From UBA2283 sp041658955 (GTDB lineage Bacteria; Patescibacteriota; Microgenomatia; UBA12405): DNA of 19,213 nucleotides. The translations under genes and the position numbers were made by a program. The DNA is taken from assembly GCA_041658955.1 (NCBI GenBank), contig JBAZZE010000016.1, positions 1 to 19,213 on the forward strand, read 5' to 3'. Below are positions 1-6,208 of this stretch, one piece after another; within the stretch, counting starts at the first letter, position 1, and every line of letters starts with the position of its first letter. The notes under the pieces are model-generated. The model searched no databases and was not told where the DNA came from. It saw only the letters and a list, made by a program, of their open reading frames with translations.

Positions 1-31
1 TGGCAGCACCAAGACTAATAACGTCGTACAT
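1..31 (-). CDS. PfkB-family sugar kinase, first codons only (partial)
   Basis: Read on the minus strand from an ATG at 31, the sequence gives MYDVISLGAA before the window ends. This matches the usual N-terminus of PfkB/ribokinase-type kinases (MYDVI-x-GSA...), which phosphorylate sugars or nucleosides with ATP. It lies 51 nt downstream of the aldolase stop on the same strand, and a sugar kinase would fit this sugar-phosphate operon. Only ten residues are visible, so the family is a guess from the N-terminal signature and position. Confidence 0.45.
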   Translation of the reverse strand, partial: MYDVISLGAA

Positions 32-82
32 GGATTAATTGTAATGCACAAATAGGATAGATGCGAGAAAACAAAGGAACTA

Positions 83-913
83 CTATTGAGAAAACTTAGT
101 TAACTTGTTGATAGCTACTTTTTTGACTGCATCAATAACTGGATAGAAATAATCGTAGAGTTTTTCAGAGTTTATAGTATCCATAGCTGACTTCAATGAC
201 TTTTTGAATTCTTGGCGAAGGTCAGTATTGATATTTATTTTGACGATTCCCAAATTAATCGCGGCAGCGACTTGGTCGAAGGGAATACCAGAACCACCAT
301 GAAGGGTGAAAAATTTATCTGGAAGAGCCGTGGTTATTGAGGTAAGAAGATCTAAATTTATATTTTCAGGGAGGGTGGTACTAGCACCATGAAGATTGCC
401 AATAGAAGCGGCTAAGAGATCAGCACCTGATGTTTGCATGAATTCTAATGCTTGTTGGGGATCGGTAAAACTTTTGGGATCAACACCATCCTCTAATAAA
501 TTGATATGGTTAAACTCAACTTCGACTAATACTTCAGGACGAAGCTCTTTAATATTTTTTACAAAAGAAGTGGCGGCTTTTAAATTGTCTTCATAGGGCA
601 GGGCGGAACCATCAAAATGAACCATATCAAAACCAAGCTTCACCAGATTGGTGAGACGAGAAAGATCTTTACCATGATCCATGTTTAGATAAATTGGCAG
701 ACCTTCCAACTGAGATTTTTTTACGAGAAGAAATAATTTTTCTGCCTCAATAAACTTATCTTCATTGGCTGATAACTGGACAAGACAAGGTAAACCGGTC
801 TCTTTGACAGCACCTTCTACCGATTGAAATATTTCGAAGGAATCGATGTTGAATGAAGGCATGGCGCGATGTTCAGTTTTATAGTGCGATAGCTGTTCTT
901 TTAGTGGGATCAT
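83..913 (-). CDS. Class II (zinc) ketose-bisphosphate aldolase
   Basis: This 276-residue cytoplasmic aldolase should cleave or condense ketose 1,6-bisphosphates with dihydroxyacetone phosphate and Zn2+. Visible family landmarks: MDHG at 78-81 (catalytic Asp79 and zinc ligand His80), MVHFDGSALPYEDN at 97-110, VEVE at 130-133, the second zinc His in GNLHG (His175), LHGGSG at 204-209 (third zinc His205) and the phosphate-binding NINTDLR segment near 227-233. The region after VEVE reads FNHINL instead of the usual LGxxGG, so substrate preference (fructose, tagatose or sedoheptulose bisphosphate) cannot be told. Its ATG overlaps the transketolase TGA as ATGA, and no Shine-Dalgarno is seen, so translation is probably coupled. 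It is last but one in the visible operon. Confidence 0.9.
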   Translation of the reverse strand: MIPLKEQLSHYKTEHRAMPSFNIDSFEIFQSVEGAVKETGLPCLVQLSANEDKFIEAEKLFLLVKKSQLEGLPIYLNMDHGKDLSRLTNLVKLGFDMVHFDGSALPYEDNLKAATSFVKNIKELRPEVLVEVEFNHINLLEDGVDPKSFTDPQQALEFMQTSGADLLAASIGNLHGASTTLPENINLDLLTSITTALPDKFFTLHGGSGIPFDQVAAAINLGIVKININTDLRQEFKKSLKSAMDTINSEKLYDYFYPVIDAVKKVAINKLTKFSQ

Positions 914-1872
914 AAGATTTTTTTAATAGCTGTTTCTAGGTCTTTTTGACCAATATGATAATGAGAAAAAAGCTGTTGATAGTCTTTGCCGGATTGACCA
1001 AATTGGTTGTTCACGGCCAGATGAATAAATTTACATTTTAGGCCAGAAGTAAGAATTGAAGAAGCAACTGCCTCCCCTAGTCCACCGTTTTTTTGGTGGT
1101 CTTCAATTACAATACAACGACCAGTTTTTTTGACACTAGCAAGTATGGTGGCTTCATCGAGTGGTTTTATTGAGGAACAATTAACAATCTCGAGTGAGGG
1201 TTTTTTAATGGAAAAAGCTGAAGTGAGAATTGGCCCATGACCAAGAATAGTAACACTAGTGCCTTTTTGAAGAACATGAGACTTACCGATAGTGAAAGCT
1301 AGTTTTTGAGGAAAAACTAGTGGTGTTTCTGGAGCAACTATTCGCAAATAGGCTGGAGTTTTGGTACGGGCAATTGCTTTCACTACCTTGGCGGTTTCGA
1401 CGGCATCGATGGGGGAAAAAACCTCCATATTGGGGAGGGAACGTACCAATGATACATCTTCGAGCATTTGATGAGTGGCACCTAAGACTCCGGCCATTAA
1501 GCCGGCATAACCACCAACAATTTTGACGTTGGCATTGTTATAACAAATTGACTCGCGAAGAGTACTCCAATTTAGGCCAGGAGAAAAACAAGCAAATGAA
1601 GCAATAAAGACAGTTTTACCCGCTTTGGCCAAACCAGCTGCAACACCAGCGGCATTATTTTCAGCCACCCCACATTCGATAAATCGGGAACGGAACTTAT
1701 TGGCAAATCTAGATAATCTCATGGATTCACGAAGATCCATACTGACGACATAGAGGTCGGGCATGATGGAACCAAGTTCGTAGAGAGTGTCACCAAACGA
1801 CTGGCGAATTGAAGCGAGTTTGGCTTCGCTTGGGGAGATAGTTTTTGGTTTGGAAACTCTAGTAGTTGGCAT
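910..1872 (-). CDS. Transketolase, C-terminal subunit (split enzyme)
   Basis: This 320-residue protein is the pyrimidine-binding plus C-terminal half of transketolase. With the N-terminal subunit encoded just upstream it should transfer two-carbon ketol units between sugar phosphates in the non-oxidative pentose phosphate pathway, using thiamine diphosphate. The match runs from about residue 19: GVAENNAAGVAAGLA at 69-83 corresponds to the family GIAEQNMVGIAAGLA and carries the Glu (E71) that activates the cofactor. GYAGLMAGVLGATHQMLED and LPNMEVFSPID follow, as in intact transketolases. Residues 1-18 are a basic, Ser/Thr-rich tail. The start lies 4 nt after the N-subunit stop, and the stop overlaps the aldolase start, so the three genes form one transcript. 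Splitting into two polypeptides is known in many archaea, some bacteria and CPR. Confidence 0.92.
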   Translation of the reverse strand: MPTTRVSKPKTISPSEAKLASIRQSFGDTLYELGSIMPDLYVVSMDLRESMRLSRFANKFRSRFIECGVAENNAAGVAAGLAKAGKTVFIASFACFSPGLNWSTLRESICYNNANVKIVGGYAGLMAGVLGATHQMLEDVSLVRSLPNMEVFSPIDAVETAKVVKAIARTKTPAYLRIVAPETPLVFPQKLAFTIGKSHVLQKGTSVTILGHGPILTSAFSIKKPSLEIVNCSSIKPLDEATILASVKKTGRCIVIEDHQKNGGLGEAVASSILTSGLKCKFIHLAVNNQFGQSGKDYQQLFSHYHIGQKDLETAIKKIL

Positions 1873-1876
1873 AAAA

Positions 1877-2668
1877 TTATTTTTTTAATTCGTCCAGAGC
1901 TTGTTGATATAAATCATCGGAAAGATTTTTAGTGTGGTGATAATCAGCATTACCTTCCATATAAGATATTCCCTTACCAAAGGTTGTTTTGGCGATTATA
2001 CAAGCAGGATAGATAGTAGAATTTTTGGCTTGTTTGATAGCTTTTAGTAGAGCAGAAAAATCATGGCCGTCAACGGTAGTGACAGTCCAGCCGAAGCGAA
2101 GATATTTGGCAGCTAATTCACCAAGAGGCATGATGTCTTCAGTCTTACCATCGATTTGGATGCCATTGTAATCGACAACGTTGATGAGATTTCCCAAGTG
2201 ATATTTGTTGGCAAAAAGAAGAGCTTCCCAAATTTGACCTTCGTTGTGTTCACCATCAGTAGTAACACAAACAACATGACTATCTTTATCGCCGATGGCC
2301 AAACCAGCGGCAAAAGATAAGCCCTGACCTAAGCTACCAGAACTAAACTCAACTCCAGGGACCTCAGTCGATTCATGACCTTGAAAAATCGAACCTAACT
2401 GGCTGAAGGTATGAAGGGTTTTTTCAGGAATGTGATGGATTTTTGAAAGTACCGCATAGTGAGCTAAGCAAAGATGCCCGGCGGAGAGAATAAAGTGATC
2501 TTTTTCAAAATTTAGATCGGGGGAATTGTAGAGAGCGATAATGGTATCGAGTACAGACAAAGCGCCACCAATGTGAGCGGCACCAGCAATATAGGTAGTT
2601 TCGAGAATTACCTGACGAAGTTCCTTTGATAATTTTTCCAGGGCGTGCGGAGATCTGCGGAAGAACAT
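1877..2668 (-). CDS. Transketolase, N-terminal (TPP-binding) subunit
   Basis: This 263-residue protein is the diphosphate-binding half of transketolase, partner of the C-terminal subunit encoded 4 nt downstream. Landmarks: GAAHIGGALS near 29-38 (equivalent to SGHPG, His32), LSAGHLCLAHYAVL at 61-74 (His65), GVEFSSGSLGQGLS at 105-118, and the thiamine-diphosphate/metal motif TDGEHNEGQIWEA at 137-149 followed by VDYNG at 165-169. The first Gly of the classical GDG motif is Thr here, while the metal-binding Asp138 and Asn168 are kept. It heads the operon: a TATACT box ends 5 nt before its ATG, so the mRNA is probably leaderless. It is divergent from the ECF sigma gene, with only 38 bp between the two starts. 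Confidence 0.92.
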   Translation of the reverse strand: MFFRRSPHALEKLSKELRQVILETTYIAGAAHIGGALSVLDTIIALYNSPDLNFEKDHFILSAGHLCLAHYAVLSKIHHIPEKTLHTFSQLGSIFQGHESTEVPGVEFSSGSLGQGLSFAAGLAIGDKDSHVVCVTTDGEHNEGQIWEALLFANKYHLGNLINVVDYNGIQIDGKTEDIMPLGELAAKYLRFGWTVTTVDGHDFSALLKAIKQAKNSTIYPACIIAKTTFGKGISYMEGNADYHHTKNLSDDLYQQALDELKK

Positions 2669-2673
2669 AATTT

Positions 2674-2679
2674 AGTATA
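2674..2679 (-). promoter_or_regulatory. -10 box of the transketolase/aldolase operon
   Basis: TATACT on the minus strand is followed by AAATT and then the ATG at 2668. The 5-nt gap would place the transcription start on or next to the start codon. No clear -35 is seen. Confidence 0.5.
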
Positions 2680-2688
2680 GATTAATTA

Positions 2689-2697
2689 TGGTAAAGT
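2689..2697 (+). promoter_or_regulatory. Extended -10 box of the ECF sigma gene
   Basis: TGGTAAAGT fits the TGn-TANNNT extended -10 pattern and ends 9 nt before the ATG at 2707, predicting a leader of only 2-3 nt. The box lies within the 38-bp divergent spacer shared with the transketolase operon. Confidence 0.4.
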
Positions 2698-2706
2698 ATC
2701 GATACT
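2695..2706. promoter_or_regulatory. 12-bp perfect palindrome between divergent genes
   Basis: AGTATCGATACT is a perfect dyad directly abutting the sigma-factor ATG. It could be an operator for a dimeric regulator acting on both divergent genes. A 12-bp palindrome is not rare by chance in 19 kb, so only its placement is suggestive. Confidence 0.2.
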
Positions 2707-3243
2707 ATGGAGGATCTGTACCAGAAGTACTACAAGGGAATTAGAGGATTTATCAGCCGGAAGATAGATGATGATGGAGTAGTTGATGAATTGACTAATG
2801 ATGTACTAATGTCGGCGATCGAATCCATGCCTACTTTTGGTGGAAGATGTACCGAGTTTTCTTTTATTTGTTCGATAGCTAAGCACAAAGTTATTGATTA
2901 CTACCGAAAAAAGAAATTAAAAACTGTATTGTTTTCAGCTAGCCCAATATTTGAAGAAATTGCCGATAAGGCGTTGTCCCCAGAAAGAGATGTGTTGAAG
3001 AATGAATTAAAAAGCGAAATTGAGAACACTTTGAAAGACATGAAGGCAGGATATTCAAAATTACTGCGACTAAAGTACGTAGACGGTTGGAAGATTGCCA
3101 AAATTGCCCAAATGACAGCAACCAGTATTAAATCGGTTGAGTCAAAACTAATTCGAGCAAAGAAAGAATTCCAACGCCTATGGATATATGATCGTAAAAA
3201 GGCTAAAGAAACTGTGGCAGTTGTGGATACTGATTTGCGTTAG
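2707..3243 (+). CDS. ECF-type RNA polymerase sigma factor
   Basis: This 178-residue protein has the two-domain layout of extracytoplasmic-function sigma factors, which direct RNA polymerase to a small regulon. Region 2 spans about 5-72 (VVDELTNDVLMSAIESMPTF, then FICSIAKHKVIDYYRKKK, the 2.3/2.4 segment that melts and reads the -10). A linker with EEIADKALSPERD follows, and region 4 spans about 105-160 with the helix-turn-helix IAKIAQMTATSIKSVESKLI, which reads the -35. A short Lys-rich tail ends the protein. The 3' end overlaps the next frame, which encodes a two-helix membrane protein; such pairing is typical of sigma/anti-sigma operons. Which signal it answers cannot be seen. Autoregulation is possible given the dyad at the start. 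Confidence 0.88.
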   Translation: MEDLYQKYYKGIRGFISRKIDDDGVVDELTNDVLMSAIESMPTFGGRCTEFSFICSIAKHKVIDYYRKKKLKTVLFSASPIFEEIADKALSPERDVLKNELKSEIENTLKDMKAGYSKLLRLKYVDGWKIAKIAQMTATSIKSVESKLIRAKKEFQRLWIYDRKKAKETVAVVDTDLR

Positions 3244-3529
3244 GCAAGTCTATTTTTTGGGTCGAAATTTATATAACCTCTACTACCGGCCGTATTTGAC
3301 TTTAAGAAAAATCAGAGAAGAAGAGGATAAATCTCAAATACTGTTAATTAGCTTGACAGCTTTGACTCCCCTATTTTTATACGTAATTTTACGGATCATT
3401 TATGATTTATTGAAGTACGGAAGAATAGTGCTGGTTACCGGAAACGTTTTTACAGCAGCTATTGGAATACAAGCAATTCTTTTGGGATACCTGGCCTACT
3501 GGACATTAATGGTTTTGAAAAAAAGCTAA
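3188..3529 (+). CDS. Two-helix membrane protein overlapping the sigma gene; candidate anti-sigma
   Basis: Up to 113 residues: a basic, Tyr-rich N-terminal region of about 50 residues (LYNLYYRPYLTLRKI, then REEEDKSQ), a first membrane helix about 51-74 and a second about 80-110, ending KKS. I recognise no named family. The first ATG (3188) lies 56 nt inside the sigma gene; TTG codons at 3221 and 3257 are alternatives, and there is no Shine-Dalgarno to decide. The stop TAA shares a base with the next ATG (TAATG). Position directly after an ECF sigma factor, coupled translation and a cytoplasmic tail plus membrane helices suggest an anti-sigma or membrane sensor. That is inference, since no zinc-binding anti-sigma motif (HxxxCxxC) is present. 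Confidence 0.65.
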   Translation: MIVKRLKKLWQLWILICVRQVYFLGRNLYNLYYRPYLTLRKIREEEDKSQILLISLTALTPLFLYVILRIIYDLLKYGRIVLVTGNVFTAAIGIQAILLGYLAYWTLMVLKKS

Positions 3530-3786
3530 TGGAAATTCCACGACATTGGCGTCTAAAAAAACAAAGGTACTTACTTCAGGGTGATGTATGTCCGGCATGT
3601 GAAACCCCACATTTTCCACCAGAAGGGCCAGCAGCACGCCCTTGCCATGAATGTGGAGTGGCAATTCGTAACACACATGAAGGATACCCATATGCAATGT
3701 TGGGTGATGGTTATTTTCAAATGGTTCAAGAAAGGAAGAGCCAACAACCCATCCCCATAACCTTGCCGGTAAAACAAGATGCTTAA
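3529..3786 (+). CDS. Small zinc-ribbon protein, DUF35 N-terminal-like
   Basis: An 85-residue protein with two CxxC knuckles (Cys21/Cys24 and Cys39/Cys42) that should hold one zinc ion. The stretch PRHWRLKKQRY, then a knuckle, FPP and a second knuckle matches the rubredoxin-like zinc ribbon at the front of DUF35/OB-fold acyl-CoA-associated proteins. Here the OB-fold part is missing, so only the ribbon and a short tail remain. The role is unknown; such ribbons bind nucleic acid or protein partners. It starts on TAATG shared with the membrane-protein stop and overlaps the next gene by 8 nt, so it belongs to the sigma operon. Confidence 0.7.
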   Translation: MEIPRHWRLKKQRYLLQGDVCPACETPHFPPEGPAARPCHECGVAIRNTHEGYPYAMLGDGYFQMVQERKSQQPIPITLPVKQDA

Positions 3787-4012
3787 AGCAGTAGAAGATC
3801 ATGGCTGGAGTATTTGCCTCGCTGCTGACTGGCCAAGAATTGTTGAAGCCGAAGATGTATTGGCCGAAAGAAGAGTCTCGGTTCCTCCTAACCAAGCAAT
3901 TGAGATTGCCAAAATGTGTGAACGAAGAAGGACTATGGACGGGACATATCTTAATGGTACTTGCCCTGGTTGTCCTATGAAAATGAGATTAAATTTGGAG
4001 TGTCTAAACTAA
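3779..4012 (+). CDS. Small orphan protein with C-terminal Cys residues
   Basis: A 77-residue protein of unknown family. The middle is helical (EAEDVLAERRVSVPPNQAIEIAKMCERRR) and the end carries CPGCPMKM plus a final Cys, giving Cys residues near 47, 62, 65 and 75 that could bind a metal. It overlaps the end of the zinc-ribbon gene by 8 nt and its own stop shares a base with the next ATG (TAATG). The tight packing on both sides supports it being real and part of the sigma-factor operon. No function can be assigned. Confidence 0.6.
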   Translation: MLKAVEDHGWSICLAADWPRIVEAEDVLAERRVSVPPNQAIEIAKMCERRRTMDGTYLNGTCPGCPMKMRLNLECLN

Positions 4013-4224
4013 TGGCATCGGTAACATATGAAAAAACTCTAGAGTGGCTACACAAAAGACAACCGTCAACTTTGGTTGAAGATGTCACACCAAATATTGC
4101 TGAAGTACCAACTACTAGAGTAACTTCAGGACCGGTATTTGAGGCGGTAATGAAGCTCAGAGCCGCTTTAAAAGACCCAGAAAAACATCCAGAAGTAACT
4201 ATTATTTATGCAGAAAACAGTTAG
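4012..4224 (+). CDS. Small orphan protein, last gene of the sigma operon
   Basis: A 70-residue protein starting MASVTYEKTLEWLHKRQ, with a predicted mixed helix/strand content and no Cys, membrane segment or family I recognise. The ATG at 4012 is chosen over an earlier in-frame ATG at 3961 because it overlaps the preceding stop as TAATG, the junction used elsewhere in this operon, and because the earlier start would lie inside the neighbour. It ends 49 nt before the next transcription unit. Confidence 0.6.
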   Translation: MASVTYEKTLEWLHKRQPSTLVEDVTPNIAEVPTTRVTSGPVFEAVMKLRAALKDPEKHPEVTIIYAENS

Positions 4225-4239
4225 TTAATTTGATTTCAC

Positions 4240-4267
4240 TTGAATAATCAATAAGTCATGCGAGAAT
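4240..4267 (+). promoter_or_regulatory. Promoter of the winged-helix/Nudix gene
   Basis: TTGAAT (4240-4245), a 16-nt spacer and GAGAAT (4262-4267) preceded by TGC, an extended -10 form. The box ends 6 nt before the ATG at 4274, predicting a leaderless mRNA. The first base of the -10 (G) is non-consensus. Confidence 0.4.
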
Positions 4268-4273
4268 TGGGCT

Positions 4274-4972
4274 ATGAGCAAAAATGATATACATCCAATC
4301 CAAGGAGAAATTCTTTGTCAAATGCTTTTTGTTGAAACAGCTAGTTTTTCGGAATTAAACAAAAGGAAACTACCTAGTGATCAATTTAGTTTCCATCTTC
4401 GCCAACTAACTGACTTGAAATATTTAGAAAAAAATATTTTAGGTAAATACTTACTAACAACGAAAGGAAAAGAGTATGCCAATACTTTCGATACTGATAA
4501 AGCTGAGATTGAAAAACAGGCAAAAATAGGGGCGCTCATAGTAGGAAATAAGGTGTTAAAAGGTAAAAAATATTTTTTAATGCAACAAAGACTCAAGCAA
4601 CCATATTATGGATTTTGGGGATTTATAACAGGGAAAATAAAGTGGGGTGAGACTATTGAGGAAGGTGCCCAGCGGGAATTTAAAGAAGAAACGGGGATGG
4701 TGGGAAATATGGAGTTGGCAGGGCTTAAACATAAGATGGATTACAATCAGAAAAGTGAACTACTTGAGGATAAATATTTCCTACTCATTAGAGCTAGTAA
4801 ATTGAGGGGTAAGTTAACGGAAGAATTTGAAGGTGGAAGGAACAAGTGGCTGACGTTAGAAGAGATAAGAAATCTTCCAGATTTGTTTGATGGGGTGGAA
4901 GAGACTATCAAAATGTCACTGACAAAAAAACTGGATTTTTCAGAAATTAAGTATCGAGTAAAAAGATACTAG
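4274..4972 (+). CDS. Winged-helix domain fused to Nudix hydrolase
   Basis: This 232-residue protein has an N-terminal helical, wHTH-like region (about 8-75, ending in a beta-wing-like YLEKNILGKYLLTTKGKEYA) and a Nudix domain (about 83-225). The Nudix box at 120-142 matches GX5EX7REUXEEXGU exactly (E126, REF at 134-136, EE at 138-139), so it should bind Mg2+ and hydrolyse a nucleoside diphosphate linked to another group. Fusion of a DNA-binding domain to Nudix recalls NrtR-type regulators that sense ADP-ribose-like ligands, but the domain order here is reversed (wHTH first), so the role could be a ligand-responsive regulator or a plain hydrolase. An intact catalytic box favours activity. It has its own probable promoter. 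Confidence 0.8.
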   Translation: MSKNDIHPIQGEILCQMLFVETASFSELNKRKLPSDQFSFHLRQLTDLKYLEKNILGKYLLTTKGKEYANTFDTDKAEIEKQAKIGALIVGNKVLKGKKYFLMQQRLKQPYYGFWGFITGKIKWGETIEEGAQREFKEETGMVGNMELAGLKHKMDYNQKSELLEDKYFLLIRASKLRGKLTEEFEGGRNKWLTLEEIRNLPDLFDGVEETIKMSLTKKLDFSEIKYRVKRY

Positions 4973-4975
4973 GGT

Positions 4976-4981
4976 TATAAT
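4976..4981 (+). promoter_or_regulatory. -10 box, first CxxC mini-protein gene
   Basis: A consensus TATAAT followed by AGCCA (5 nt) and the ATG at 4987. The predicted transcription start falls on the start codon. No good -35 is visible. Confidence 0.55.
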
Positions 4982-4986
4982 AGCCA

Positions 4987-5196
4987 ATGTCAAAATTTGT
5001 AGTATCTCTAGGACACAGAGTTGGTGCAGAGTGTCGAGGTACGGTTATGGTTACAGTTGAGGCGGCTTCAGATATTGAAATTAGAGCAAAAAGTGTGAGT
5101 GAAATGGCCGGTGGAGCGAAGTGCCCTTTTTGTGATTTACCGATCGTGAGAATTGTAAAGATTCAAGGTGAATCACCAAGTCATTCTCCAATTTAG
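4987..5196 (+). CDS. CxxC mini-protein A
   Basis: A 69-residue protein beginning MSKFVVSLGHRVGAECRG, with a single Cys near 17 and a CPFC knuckle near 47-50 followed by DLPIVRIVKI. It aligns by eye with the next gene product: GH-x3-G-x-C early, then a variable middle, then C-x-F-C-x2-P-x3-R-V/I. The pattern suggests a small metal-binding fold of two strands around a knuckle. I recognise no named family. It stands on its own TATAAT box, 14 nt after the Nudix stop. Confidence 0.65.
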   Translation: MSKFVVSLGHRVGAECRGTVMVTVEAASDIEIRAKSVSEMAGGAKCPFCDLPIVRIVKIQGESPSHSPI

Positions 5197-5204
5197 TTAA
5201 AAGA

Positions 5205-5234
5205 TTGGACAAAAGGTAATCTAAGACTTATAAT
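5205..5234 (+). promoter_or_regulatory. Promoter, second CxxC mini-protein gene
   Basis: TTGGAC (5205-5210), an 18-nt spacer, TATAAT (5229-5234), then 6 nt and the ATG at 5241. It is one of the best sigma-70-type promoters in the window and predicts a leaderless transcript. Confidence 0.65.
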
Positions 5235-5240
5235 ATAACC

Positions 5241-5468
5241 ATGCCAGATTCAACCGTAGTAACAGAGCGATTTCAAATTCACTTCGGTCACCAAGATGGT
5301 GGACAATGTGACAAGTTAACAGTAAGAACATTGGATTGTGTTGTAGAAGGTGGAGTACCGAGAATAGATATATCGACTTGGGGTGATCCTGGTCTGCAGC
5401 ATTGTCAATTTTGTAGGGAACCACTAACTAGAGTTGCCAGCTATTCTCCCCTAAATCCTAAAGCATAA
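5241..5468 (+). CDS. CxxC mini-protein B, paralogue of A
   Basis: A 75-residue protein sharing its layout with the preceding gene product: FGHQDGGQC near 14-22 and CQFCREPLTRV near 54-64. The Cys near 22 and the CxxC pair are conserved between the two; B has an extra Cys (near 31) in the middle. This looks like an old tandem duplication with strong divergence, leaving mainly the putative metal-binding residues. Each copy keeps its own promoter, so they may be expressed differently. Family and function are unknown. Confidence 0.65.
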   Translation: MPDSTVVTERFQIHFGHQDGGQCDKLTVRTLDCVVEGGVPRIDISTWGDPGLQHCQFCREPLTRVASYSPLNPKA

Positions 5469-5475
5469 ACGAGTG

Positions 5476-5481
5476 TAAAAT
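5476..5481 (+). promoter_or_regulatory. -10 box of the rdgB-like gene
   Basis: TAAAAT ends 5 nt before the ATG at 5487. The TTG at 5481, which would add two residues, overlaps this box, so ATG 5487 is the better start. Confidence 0.45.
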
Positions 5482-5486
5482 TGGGA

Positions 5487-6029
5487 ATGAAACTTAACTA
5501 TATAACCGGTAATGAAGGTAAGTTTAAAGAAGCCAAGCTGATCATTCCAGAAATTGAACAACTAAACATTGATCTTCTTGAAATTCAGGAGATTGACCCA
5601 AAGAAAATAATTGAGGCAAAACTTAATGAAGCAAAAAAACATACCGAGAGTAGATTTGTGGTTGATGACGTCTCATTTTATCTAGATGCCATCCCTGGAC
5701 TTCCCGGTCCACTTATAAAATGGTTTATAAAATCAGTTGGGGATGTGGGGATATTTGAGATTGCCAAGAAATTTGAGAACTATGGGGCGACAGCAAAAAT
5801 GCTGGTGGGCTATATGGGAAATGGTGGAGATATCCAATATTTTGAAGGTGTAGTTAAAGGTAATGTGGTGGAACCTAGGGGTGAAAATGGATTTGGGTGG
5901 GATAAGATATTTCAACCCGAGGGATATACAAAAACTTTTGCAGAAATGACGACTGAAGAAAAAAATGAAATTAGTCACCGAAGGATTGGGCTAGATAAAC
6001 TAGCTCAATTTTTAAAAACAGAAAAATAG
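5487..6029 (+). CDS. rdgB: RdgB/HAM1-type non-canonical purine NTP pyrophosphatase
   Basis: A 180-residue Ham1/ITPase-family enzyme that should hydrolyse (d)ITP and XTP to the monophosphate and pyrophosphate, keeping deaminated purines out of DNA and RNA. Landmarks: ITGNEGKF at 6-13 (nucleotide loop), VDDVSFYLDAIPGLPGPLIKWF from 59 (metal/catalytic Asp60-61), GFGWDKIFQPEG at 135-146 (base recognition, like the family's GYGYDPIF), FAEMTTEEKNEISHRR at 151-166. The length is normal for the family. The start ATG 5487 is preferred over TTG 5481 because the -10 box ends 5 nt upstream of it. Together with two Nudix genes in the window it suggests nucleotide-pool cleaning. Confidence 0.92.
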   Translation: MKLNYITGNEGKFKEAKLIIPEIEQLNIDLLEIQEIDPKKIIEAKLNEAKKHTESRFVVDDVSFYLDAIPGLPGPLIKWFIKSVGDVGIFEIAKKFENYGATAKMLVGYMGNGGDIQYFEGVVKGNVVEPRGENGFGWDKIFQPEGYTKTFAEMTTEEKNEISHRRIGLDKLAQFLKTEK

Positions 6030-6033
6030 AGGG

Positions 6034-6104
6034 AGACCCGGGCGGGAGTTGAACCCGCCTGAACGGTTTTGCAGACCGCTGTATAACCGCTTTACTACCG
6101 GGTC
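6034..6104 (-). tRNA. tRNA-Cys (GCA)
   Basis: On the minus strand a 71-nt cloverleaf folds with a perfect 7-bp acceptor stem (GACCCGG/CCGGGTC), a short 3-bp D stem, an anticodon stem GCGGT/ACCGT around loop CTGCAAA (anticodon GCA), a 4-nt variable loop, a T stem GCGGG/CCCGC around TTCAACT, and discriminator U as expected for Cys. The following bases are CCC, so the 3' CCA is not encoded and must be added by CCA transferase. Confidence 0.95.
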
Positions 6105-6208
6105 ACAGTCAAAGATTGGAGGACTCCTTGATGCGTAATTTTAATTCATTTCTAGGTTTACTTCCAGTCTTAACTTACCCGAAGGAAAAATATATTTATA
6201 GCGACTAA

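Noticed and set aside
2113..2313. 66-codon minus-strand frame inside the N-terminal transketolase gene
   Set aside because: It is an out-of-frame shadow of a clearly conserved enzyme and resembles no protein.
3506..3895. 129-codon minus-strand frame opposite the zinc-ribbon gene
   Set aside because: It lies antisense to two tightly coupled plus-strand genes, has no promoter by the local rule, and reads as low-quality sequence.
6111..6130. AAGGAG-like and GGAG/CTCC palindrome upstream of tRNA-Cys
   Set aside because: On neither strand does a start codon or terminator-like T run follow at a useful distance.
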